64,000 nucleotides of DNA, from the NCBI GenBank assembly GCA_963576735.1, contig OY755170.1, forward strand, positions 27,016,875 to 27,080,874. Direction: 5' to 3'. A program made the translations under genes and the position numbers. Under the pieces are notes generated by a model. The model searched no databases. It worked only from the letters and a program-made list of their open reading frames with translations, and was not told the origin of the DNA. Within the stretch, counting starts at the first letter, position 1; each line of letters starts with the position of its first letter. Of the stretch, positions 33,861 through 42,773 are shown piece by piece. The stretch is from Bedellia somnulentella (Eukaryota > Arthropoda > Insecta > Lepidoptera > Bedelliidae).

Positions 33861-34204
33861 TATTTTTTCTGTGCCACCTTTTTAGGGGATCTATGTGTGA
33901 ATATGAAATGTAAAAGGCAGTACACAAAGTAAGCCTCGGAACTACAGGATTAAAAAAATGATTTTAAGTAGATACCCACTTATTAACTCTGAGTGTCACA
34001 AATAGCAAATCCTTGAGTATAAAATAATGAAACAGTTTGCAGAGAAGTACAATTGGCAGTGTTATCGCTAAAAGCGATCTCTTCCAGACAACATTTGGGA
34101 GGTAAGATCAGCATTTAGGATACACAGTCATTCGGGTAGACATACCAGACAAGGGCAAAAATAAATAAATACAATTGCTTACATAAAAACGAACTTTACT
34201 TACA
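33861..34204. other. Unassigned stretch
   Basis: No gene or repeat recognised. Confidence 0.35.
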
Positions 34205-34467
34205 ATAATAGTTATTACATACATACATACATATACTCACGGCTGTGAATCTCTAGAAGGGGTAGCCAGAGCTAAGGAACTAGAAACTTCTCAGCCACTT
34301 TTGGAAAGTTGAACGGGGTAAAGATGGTAAAATAAAAGTTATTAGTGATGGGTCTCCAACCGCATCACCCAAAAATCTCTTAAAAGCCCCAATACCGTTA
34401 GTCGCCTCTTACGTACACCCACCGGCAGAAATGGGGTAGTGCTATTTTAGCCCGAAACTACACAGCA
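34205..34467 (-). repeat. SINE family B, full length
   Basis: TATG tail at left, 'CACGGCTGTGAATCTCTAGA', then all family segments to 'ACTACACAGC' at right. Confidence 0.8.
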
Positions 34468-34954
34468 ACTAGTTATTAATTAAATGAATATTATATAAAA
34501 AAAAATTTAAAACATTTCAATACATAAAGAAATTAGCCTGTATGATATACAAATATTTATTTCCCTTATAATGGTTAATTTTTATTTACTGGCAATACTA
34601 ATATCGATGACAGCGACGCCCTTACCGGCCAAGTTATGATTGTGGATCTGTACTCAGTTTGATTTAAATATTTTAGTTCCTGGTTCTCTGGTTCGCTGCT
34701 GTCGTTTCATGTCCTTAGAAGAGTTTAATCGAGAGGCGAAGAAAGGGAATAGAAGCGTGGAAATCTGAAAGTTGCGGATTTATCAGTTAGCATTATGTCT
34801 TTGCTTATTTTATCATGCGTTTCTATTTTAAGTATAGTTCCTACGATTTTAAATTTGTTGCTTTACAATGCCCTATTCGAAAATAGCTATGTAAATAAAT
34901 AAACAAACACAGTGAAAAACATCTAAATATCAATAATATTCAAGCTCAAGACTC

Positions 34955-35035
34955 CAGCGTTCATGTCGAATACCCCCGAAGGGGTTGTCAAAGTAACCTT
35001 TCTTCTTACTAACGTACTTCTTAACACGAAGCCAA
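34955..35035 (-). repeat. SINE family A, 3' end fragment
   Basis: 'CGTTCATGTCGAATACCCCC' and 'GAAGGGGTTGTCAAAG' match the SINE tail. Confidence 0.5.
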
Positions 35036-35156
35036 AGCTATGAAATCCTGTACAAACATCGTTCCGACTTCAACTTCATTCTTCACAGCGACAGCATTCT
35101 GGGTTTGACCCAGGGCATTCCTCATTATCTGAGTCAGGCGGAACTCGGGAGATCCA

Positions 35157-35272
35157 TCAGGTTCGATAGTAGATGGCAGTAAACAATACTGCACAACTCA
35201 GAAATGTCGATACGATGAAGTAGAACAACTGCTGTATGTCCCCTGAGTCCACTTGTACCGTGAAGACGCGGA
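35157..35272 (-). CDS. Candidate terminal exon of an unidentified membrane protein
   Basis: On the minus strand, a good acceptor (TTTATTTTCAG at about 35283-35273) is followed by a frame VRVFTVQVDSGDIQQL and then FYFIVSTFLSCAVLFTAIYY-RT-stop. The tail is a 20-residue hydrophobic segment ending in a short polar end, as in single-pass or tail-anchored proteins. The frame is closed by a stop just upstream of the acceptor, so it only makes sense as an exon. The first codon is split (phase 1). No preceding exon could be found between here and 42.7 kb, and the product is not recognised. Confidence 0.35.
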
Positions 35273-35369
35273 CTGAAAATAAAGTGGTAAAGAATTAATA
35301 ACATAGACACATACTCAGCAATCCTTCAGCAACTTTCGTAGAATAATATTGTAACATAATTACTTTAGA

Positions 35370-35470
35370 AAAGACAAAATTGTGTAGGCCCGACCCGGGA
35401 TTTGAGCTCACGCCTGTCTGTTTTCGGCGGACGGTCATCCTACCCATTGGACTATTACAGCAGTTAAATG
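35370..35470 (-). repeat. SINE family A head fragment
   Basis: Reverse copy of 'AATTGTGTAGGCCCGACCC' and the B box 'GGGATTTGAGC', plus a diverged A box region. Confidence 0.5.
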
Positions 35471-36160
35471 TGTATCATAAAATAATACCTTGTACAAATA
35501 AACACAACTTTACAATATAAAAAAACGATTGTGAATTTTCGTTTATATCACGATCACGAAACGGCTGAAGCTCCACGTAAAGCATCTAAATATTATCTCG
35601 TCAGTCACAATTAGTAGAACAATAAAACACAGCAGTATGGAAAAGTTATTAAAATGTTAAGTACGATTATTTTAATAAGAAAAAATATTACAACGTAAAA
35701 CATTTTCTATGTGCATACAGTCCATAACAAGTTGTTTTTAGAAAATAAATAGTCAGTCAGCACAATCATGTCACAGTAAGCAGGTTAATTTAAAAGTTAG
35801 GAAAAATAATATCTTCTAGCCATTTGGACGTCTTTACATACAAGAATACATAATTTACGCAATCGACCTTATTGTTTAGTTTAGACTTATGGTCCGAAAC
35901 AGCACCGGGTAAGGGCTGCACACCCGTTTCGGCTCAGTCAGAGCACCTGAGAACAATATACTCCTCCAGGCAAAATACTCAATCGATAAGGTGCTACGGA
36001 CATTAATAATTATTGCACCTCTTGTGCTGAAGGGAGTGATAGAAAGTGCTTTAACAATCCATTTTACATATTTCAGTTTAAAGTGTTTTACACAGTGTTA
36101 AGTTACTACAATCGGTGAACAATAACAACAAAAGTTTATTACAAAGCCGTTTATTTCTTT
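35471..36160. other. Unassigned stretch
   Basis: Includes a compact GC-richer segment at 35895-35960 ('CACCGGGTAAGGGCTGCACA'), perhaps a repeat fragment. No gene. Confidence 0.3.
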
Positions 36161-36164
36161 AGAC

Positions 36165-36298
36165 TGTGTAATGTAGGCTTAGAATAGCACTACCCAATTT
36201 CTTCTGGTGGGTGTGCGTAAGAGGCCATTAACGGTATTTGGGCTTTTAAGGGATTTTTGGGCGATGCGGTTGGAGACCCATCACCAACAACCTTTAAG
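36165..36298 (+). repeat. SINE family B, 5' half
   Basis: 'CTGTGTAATGTAGGCTTAGA' to 'CATCACCAACAACCTTTAA'. Confidence 0.7.
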
Positions 36299-36454
36299 TC
36301 ACCAAAGGATAAAATAACAAAATTATACTTAGAAACTGGAGACTTTATAAGTAAATGGTAATAATTATTTCGTACTGTAGATTGTGATGGAGTTTTAAAC
36401 AAAATAAATAGAACGGTTTAAAAATTTGCAAATATCTTACAGAATATAAAGCAA

Positions 36455-36532
36455 TCGTGATAGCTCAATGGATAAGAAATTCCGTCCGGCATGTAGACAG
36501 GCGTGGGTTCAAATACCGTGTCGGGCCTATAG
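36455..36532 (+). repeat. SINE family A head, split from its body by a transposon
   Basis: A box 'GTGATAGCTCAATGGATAAG' and B box 'GGGTTCAAATACC', ending at GGGCCTATAG. The body continues at 39766-40032, across the transposon 36536-39762. Confidence 0.7.
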
Positions 36533-38090
36533 TCTAAGAGCCCGCGACGGCCAGACCTTAGTTATAGTATAAAGTCTAAAAGTTTCTCTGTGTATGCCCA
36601 CTATACAGGTAAGAACGATCCCAGGCTATGAAACATGGGTCGCCCCGGCTTTGGCAGGTAACAGGTAGTAATGGTGTGTAAAAATGTATCTCAAATTAGG
36701 TATAGTATAAAGCTTAGTTTTCATATATTTTATTAGTGGTGATCTTAGAAATCGCCTCGTCCACAGCCAGACACTTAGTACAGTTGCAACCCCCTGCCAG
36801 ACACCCTTAAAGTACGGTTAATCTTAATGATACTTTAGTTATAGTATAAAATCTGAATTTTATATATGTTATTTGGAGAACTATAAAATGATGTTTCCTC
36901 AGTAGCCAGACAATTTGTATGGTTCCCCTATATTGCCAGACACGTTAAAGGTCTATTGTAGGTGCGAGCGCGAGGGGCATATGCGTAATGGGTTGTAGAG
37001 TTTTATATGCTTAATTTAAATATTTAATTCAATAAAATTTACAATATTTTGCAAACAATTTTTCATATACTATAAGGAGGGAATAATTATTGTGATAGTA
37101 AAATATTCAATGAAAAACGAGTTTAATTATAATTATAGCTATGGTATACAAAGTAAAAGAATAATATTTTAAACATGTATTAATAATATTATGAAATTTA
37201 AAAAAATATTTAATTATTTTCATCGTCCGCCGATATCTTCATCATCCTCATCACTGCTTCTTCTGTCTGTCGATTGGTCGTCGTCAATATCTCCTTCTTC
37301 GTCATTTTCTGTAATAATAAAACCAAATTAATATAATTGCGAATAGTTTTAAATGTTTCTTTAATAATTTAACATCATAATTACATACCTGACAAAGTTG
37401 TTAAAGAATCACTGACATAATTTGGTAGCTGATCCCCTTCAAACCATTTAAAATGGTATTGGTCATTTTCCAGTACCCAACCGTTATTTTCCGGTTTGTA
37501 AGAAGTTGGATTTTTTCGGTGAGCATTGTTCCAAATTGTACAAATATAATTTGCTCGCAAAAATTGCTGTAATATTTCACTTTTACAAGGTGGTAAACTG
37601 CTAGCGTCGAAATTTCGCAATTTTTTTCGATTAAAAGATTCATTCACATCAGAGACTGCATAAGAATTTATAAAGATTTGAAGTCTAGCCGCATCAACAT
37701 CAAAGATATTATGAACAGTGTATATATAACATATAAATTTTTGAATAATATTAAATACATTTTCTTGTTCGTCTTTATTTTCAATTAATTCACTGCCACC
37801 GAACTTAATTAAAGCTTTCTGGAATCCATTAGATTTTTTTAATAGCTTGTAAGGTTTTAATTTTCCTTTCCTGAATAATGCAGGGTTATAGTCGCAACCT
37901 GTTATTGCGTGAAATCCAGGTAAGCTTTGACTAACAGATTCTCCTAATTCTGCATGTATCGTTGTTACATGTAATCGATTATTTGAGCATAGCTTTTCCT
38001 TCCACCGGCCACTTTTGATATAAAGGAATGAAGCCTACTGGTGTAATACCTATGAGCACCTTTGCAGTAAATCCTTCCTTGTAGTGTAAA

Positions 38091-38696
38091 TGTCGTGGCC
38101 ATATCGTAGATTTGAACACATCGTGAAATGATCGATCATTTCATGAAATAGTCACATTTCATGATGTGGCCAACTTAATTTGACCAGATCATAAAATCGT
38201 CAACGTTTCACGATTTAATCATCCACGCTTGGCCAGATCGTAGAATAGGGCGACCTGTGAAATGCGATCCAAACTCAACGGTTTTTAACATATTTCTCAG
38301 TTTTTTCGTAATTTGCAAAGTACTCGAGAACCTTTTCGTCGAAAACTCTTTTGCAATCACTTTCTTCTTTGCTTAATAGCGAATAATTAACTTTTTTACT
38401 GCGAGAAATAACATTTTTGACAGTGGCCGCCATCTTCACACATAAACAAAGCGTTTTCAGCGCCTCTACCGGTAATTAATGTGACTACTTTACGATATGA
38501 CCAAATAATCTTAACCATTTCATGAAGAGGCCGCGCGTTTAGTTGGCCATATCGAGAAACGATTTCTTATCATTGATCTGCCCAAACCACATCACGATGT
38601 GGCCAATAAACAGTTGAACATTTCATGAAATACGACTATTTCATGAAATGATCGATCATTTCACGATGTGTTCAAATCTACGATATGGCCACGACA
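38091..38696. mobile_element. Nested 606-bp TIR element
   Basis: Starts TGTCGTGGCCATATCGTAGA and ends with the exact complement; the inverted repeat is about 62 bp. TAAA precedes the left end (38087-38090) and follows the right end (38697-38700). Removing the element with one TAAA rejoins WWYL to HYKEG in the transposase frame, which confirms the boundaries. The arms contain the palindrome AAATGATCGATCATTT and several TTTCATGAAA motifs. Confidence 0.8.
38275..38433 (-). CDS. 52-codon ORF inside the nested TIR element
   Basis: Minus-strand frame beginning AAGATGGCGGCC (a start context common in host genes). It encodes MAATVKNVISRSKKVNYSLL, then SKEESDCKRVFDEKVLEYFA, then NYEKTEKYVKNR and stop. 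It is hydrophilic and helix-prone, with no transposase motif. It may be a captured host exon or the 5' remnant of the element's own gene. No family recognised. Confidence 0.35.
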   Translation of the reverse strand: MAATVKNVISRSKKVNYSLLSKEESDCKRVFDEKVLEYFANYEKTEKYVKNR

Positions 38697-39231
38697 TAAA
38701 TACCACCACACACGCTTATCAACTGTAGATGGTATTTCTACTTGAAACTCTGTACAATCAATAATGACTCTAGTGTTACTGTAATTTGGATGAAAGCAGG
38801 CCGGCATTCGTAAGAAAGGTTGCTCGATGAGCAAAAGTCTTTACAATAGTATTACATTTTTGGTGCTTGGTTTTTTTTACCAAACTTGATAATCTTCGAA
38901 TTGCTTGATATTTCAGTTTTAACTTCAGAGTAACATATATCTTTGCCACTATATGTATAAATATTGCAGATGAATGTTTTTCCTTCATTTCCGATACGCG
39001 AAAATATATTAACTTGGCATTATTTGTCAATCTTAGTACTATGAATATTTTCCATCATTTCAATTACACTTGATTAGCCGCCGAATGTTCCTTTTTTTGC
39101 CACAGTGCGCGCTGTGATCGATTCGTGTTCCCCCACCCCCTACTTTGCACCTAGCGAATAGACCTTTAACGTGTCTGGCAATATAGGGGAACCATACAAA
39201 TTGTCTGGCTACTGTGGAAACATCATTTTAT

Positions 39232-39405
39232 ATTATTTTATTCGGCGATAGGCCTGCCCCCTATCACGTGAATACACTGTCCGAGCAAAACGTGGGTACC
39301 TTCTCTGGACACTAGATGGCGCTGCCATGTGAGTTCAGAAGTATTGGTACCTCTGCCAACCCCTTCGGGGATTAACGGCGTGAACGTTTATGTTTATGTT
39401 ATGTT
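39232..39405 (+). repeat. SINE family A, 5'-truncated, inside the transposon's right arm
   Basis: Starts near 'CGGCGATAGGCCTGCC' and ends in TTTATG-type tail. Flanked by ATCATTTTAT at 39222-39231 and 39406-39415. The left transposon arm at about 36890 is the uninterrupted counterpart. Confidence 0.8.
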
Positions 39406-39765
39406 ATCATTTTATAGTTCTCCAAATAACATATATAAAATTCAGATTTTATACTATAACTAAAGTATCATTAAAATTAACCGTACTTTAAGGGTGCCTG
39501 GCAGGGGGTTGCAACTGTACTAAGTGTCTGGCTGTGGACGAGGCGATTTCTAAGATCACCACTAATAAAATATATGAAAACTAAGCTTTATACTATACCT
39601 ATTTTGAGATACATTTTTACACACCTTTACTACCTGTTACCTGCCAAAGCCGGGGCGACCCAAGTTTCATAGCCTGGGATCGTTCTTACCTGTATAGTGG
39701 GCATACACAGAGAAACTTTTAGACTTTATACTATAACTAAGGTCTGGCCGTCGCGGGCTCTTTCT

Positions 39766-40032
39766 CTACTACACATTAATGTATCAGATAACAAATTTTT
39801 CTTTAATAAAGACATATGTGTGGTTTATTTATAATGGTTGTTAACGGTGAGGGAAAACATAATGAAGAAACACACATGGCTGAGTTATATTTGTCATGTG
39901 ACAGTGTATTCGTACAAAAGACGGCGAAAGGCCTGCACCCTCTGAAAACAACAGGTGTCAATGTCACGTAGGTTCAGAAGTATTCAGTACCTCTGCCAAC
40001 CCCTTCGGGGTTGTACGGCGTAAAAGTTTAAG
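39766..40032 (+). repeat. SINE family A body (partner of 36455-36532)
   Basis: 'AAAGACATATGTGTGGTTTA' to 'ACCCCTTCGGGGTTGTACGG'. Confidence 0.7.
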
Positions 40033-40199
40033 ACATTTGAGACTTTAAAGATAAAGAAACTTTGATTAAGTGTACAAAACAAGATTTAGATATTGAGTTA
40101 AGCAATGAACGTTTCTAAAATTATTCCCCTCAATATTTGTTAAATCAACGATAAAAATGAGAATCTAGGGTTACAGAAAACGATAGAGATACGCAAAAT

Positions 40200-40708
40200 G
40201 GTCAAATTCTCGGTCTGATTCTATTCAATCGCTCGTAAGTTTTTCATAATATGTGGGTTACATATTACACATCTAAAATATATAAGATACAGTACGGTTG
40301 CATAAAAATTGAAGAGTGTAAATTTAAAGTTACTTTTTTTTAAATAAAATATTTTTGAACACTCTGGTCGGTCAAATTCTCGGTCTGATTCTATTTAATC
40401 GCTCGTAAGTTTTTCATAATATGTGGGTTACATATTACACATCTAAAATATATAAGATACAGTACGGTTGCATAAAAATTTAAGAGTGTAAATTTAAAGT
40501 TACTTTTTTTTAAATAAAATATTTTTGAACACTTTGGTCGGTCAAATTCTCGGTCTGATTCTATTCAATCGCTCGTAAGTTTTTCATAATATGTGGGTTA
40601 CATATTACACATCTAAAATATATAAGATACAGTACGGTTGCATAAAAATTTAAGAGTGTAAATTTAAAGTTACTTTTTTTAAAAAAATATTTTTGAACAC
40701 TCTGGTCG
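40200..40708. repeat. Three tandem copies of a 170-bp unit
   Basis: Units start GGTCAAATTCTCGGTCTG at 40200, 40370 and 40540 and differ by only a few bases. There are no diagnostic ends and no coding. Confidence 0.9.
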
Positions 40709-41345
40709 TCACTATTTTAAAAAATCATAAGAAAATTAATAGACCCTATTGTTAAACAAGGGCATTTATGAGCAAATGAGAGGTTTTCTTTTTGAGAAAT
40801 AAAAAAACAACATAGTTTCCTAGAGCTATGTAGATGGCGTTGATGTAACTACGTTACTTACTTAAATTTTTTATTCGTGGCCTCAATCGTGTTGCCACAA
40901 TAATTTCGCCAATGTCAACTTTAAAAACATGTGTCACATCATCATAGAGTAACTTTTTGGCGAGAAAAAACAACAAAAAGAATGTTAAATATAAATACCG
41001 TCTTTGTTTATTTACTTTTAAGCTATCTTGGCTTAAACTTATATTTATTTAGACCGTTCCGTTTTACGATATCATTACATCCAAGTGTGAAAAACGGTGT
41101 GACGTTCCGTTCCTACCAGTAACATAGCAAGTCTGGCGCCATCTATCCTGAGAACAGTGAAGAAGAAAAAAAGAAAAAAAGGAAAACCATGGAAGTATTA
41201 TTTAAACAGGAACGCGCTCTGGCGACCTAAAGTGTCCTGAAAAAGGATGGCTAACTAGCTAACTGTGTCTCGTTTTAAGTAGGGTGACCATCTGTTGCTG
41301 TTTTAATAAGAGTTCCTCTAAAGGATACAAAAACACTTATATTTT
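40709..41345. other. Unassigned stretch
   Basis: No gene supported. 'GGCGCCATCTA' near 41137 also occurs near 10871. Confidence 0.3.
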
Positions 41346-41348
41346 CAT

Positions 41349-41515
41349 ATTTTAAATGTTTTTGTTCATGAAAACCTCATGTGGGGACCTGATGCACTCG
41401 CAGCCTTTGACATGGTAGCCCAATTGGCAGAGCGACGGGGGCGTATACCCGAGGTCGCGGGTTCGATCCCCACCTGTGTCGAAATTTTTCTTTCCTTTAT
41501 TTATTAGTTATATTT
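41349..41515 (+). repeat. tRNA-like SINE (family C)
   Basis: Starts TTTTTGTTCATGAAAACC, then contains a tRNA-like segment at about 41408-41480. Its acceptor-like ends GACATGG/CTGTGTC pair, and it has a B box GGGTTCGATCCCC. The anticodon arm is poor, so it is not a working tRNA gene. It ends 'TTTCTTTCCTTTATTTATTA'. Parts recur at 55527-55650 and 60205-60290. Confidence 0.5.
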
Positions 41516-42724
41516 ACATACATACATAATAAAAAAATATATTATAAAAACACTTATATTTACATATATACATTGTTTTTGGTAAATCAACGTGTTTTTT
41601 ATACATATTTATTCTTAATTAATAGATTATAAAAGAATGGGTAGCCAGTGCTTGAGAATTAAAATTTCCTCAGCCACTTTTTGAGAAAAACCAAATTCAA
41701 ATCGTTTAATGCATTCATGTGGTAAAGTTCGAGATGATACAGGTTATTTTATTTATTGTTCCATAACATGAACCCATATTTATCACTATATTTTCTTAAT
41801 TAAATGATAAAAGCTCCAAAACACTCAAACAGATGATAAATTGTGGACACCACATTTATCTTGTTTCGATGGGGATACCCGTGATAAATATTAATATCCC
41901 TTTTGCCAAACTTAACCAATCGATAGGCGACAATAATAATTAAAATAAAATACAAAAAAGGAACAGTTTATAACCTGCTTTTTATAAAATACTCCCAATA
42001 AATAAGTTTAATTTGTTTTTCTTTGAACTTAATCTCGACTGGCAACCGTGCGAGCGGGACACACTTCTCTCTCACACGGCTCTCGTTCTAGGACGTTTCT
42101 CTGCTTGACAGTCTTTAAAAGATAATTAACTTTATTGCATGGTAATAAATTGCATTTTTGTTTACCATATTTTTGTGAGTACTCTCTCCTGTTTAGTTAG
42201 TAGCTTCATGAGGAAAACCTCTCATTATGATTATTTCCAAAAGTCGTTTCTGCCATTTGTCATTCCAGTGGTGGTGGTGGTGGGTGACTACGTGAATCCA
42301 TGGTGAAACCCGAATGTACCTGTAGTGAAGTCTGTGAAAAGAACGAAGAAGGTCGAATTCAATCGAACGAGTAATGATTTTGATGCAATAGCAATATAGT
42401 ACATACATATACATCAATACTCTTCTTTGTATTGTGTACTGCACTGCACTGTTGTGTTGTTGTGTAAAAATAAGTTTAACTGGAGATTGCTGTGTATGTG
42501 TTTGAATAATTCGTTGTTTGGACGCAATACATCGATCTTTAATACAATATTTGCAGTTTCATGAATAAAGATATTGTTTACATTGTGTTTATTTCATTAT
42601 TTTGGACACAATATGCGCGTTAAGTGAAATCAAATACAATCTGTGGGTAGTTATGTTAAATTGAAGGAAGTGACGCGATATCTTTTCATGATAACGAGAG
42701 TGTTTTAGTTACTATCTCTGAGCC
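41516..42724. other. Upstream region and 5' UTR of the RhoGAP gene
   Basis: Includes a SINE family B fragment at about 41630-41690. No TATA box is evident. The GC-richer patch 42040-42110 may be promoter-proximal. Confidence 0.3.
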
Positions 42725-42773
42725 ATGAATCCTGAGCACCAGCCCAAATTAAATCCAGTACGAGCATTCCAAG
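42725..42773 (+). CDS. RhoGAP68F: RhoGAP gene exon 1
   Basis: [16 protein letters not shown], then donor G|GTAATA (phase 1). Start chosen as the only ATG in frame before the donor. Less certain than the later exons. Confidence 0.75.

Larger units (their letters stand above)
37220..38890 (-). pseudogene. DDE_4-like transposase fragment joined to a second transposon ORF end
   Basis: Minus strand. From about 38830 a frame reads FLRMPACFHPNYSNTRVIID, CTEFQVEIPS, WWYL; after the nested element it continues HYKEGFTAKVLIGITPVGF, as in DDE_4-type transposases, with the catalytic Asp in IIDCTE. A one-base shift then gives SKVAGG-RKS. Without a gap the sequence enters another frame: SNNRLHVTTIHAELGES, GFHAITGCDYNPALFRKGK, a long helical stretch, NRKKLRNFDASSLPPCKSEI, and WFEGDQLP. 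This ends at a GTATGT donor (37389) and joins in phase to a last exon at 37308-37220 of acidic sequence with stop. The central part of the parent element is missing. Confidence 0.6.
36536..39762 (-). mobile_element. DDE_4-type DNA transposon with ~430-bp inverted ends
   Basis: Starts AAGAGCCCGCGACGGCCAGA and ends with its reverse complement. The two ends stay complementary for about 430 bp, to 'GTTAAAGGTCTATT' at 36967 and its complement near 39155. TCT lies directly outside both ends, a possible 3-bp duplication. It sits inside a SINE, whose head and body flank it. Coding is on the minus strand (separate entry). It was later hit by a 606-bp TIR element (38091-38696) and a SINE (39232-39405). 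Confidence 0.75.

Noticed and set aside
41408..41480. Possible functional tRNA gene
   Set aside because: The acceptor ends and B box look good, but the anticodon arm does not fold with a normal 7-nt loop. The segment is embedded in a longer repeat (family C) that recurs nearby, so it is treated as a tRNA-like SINE part.
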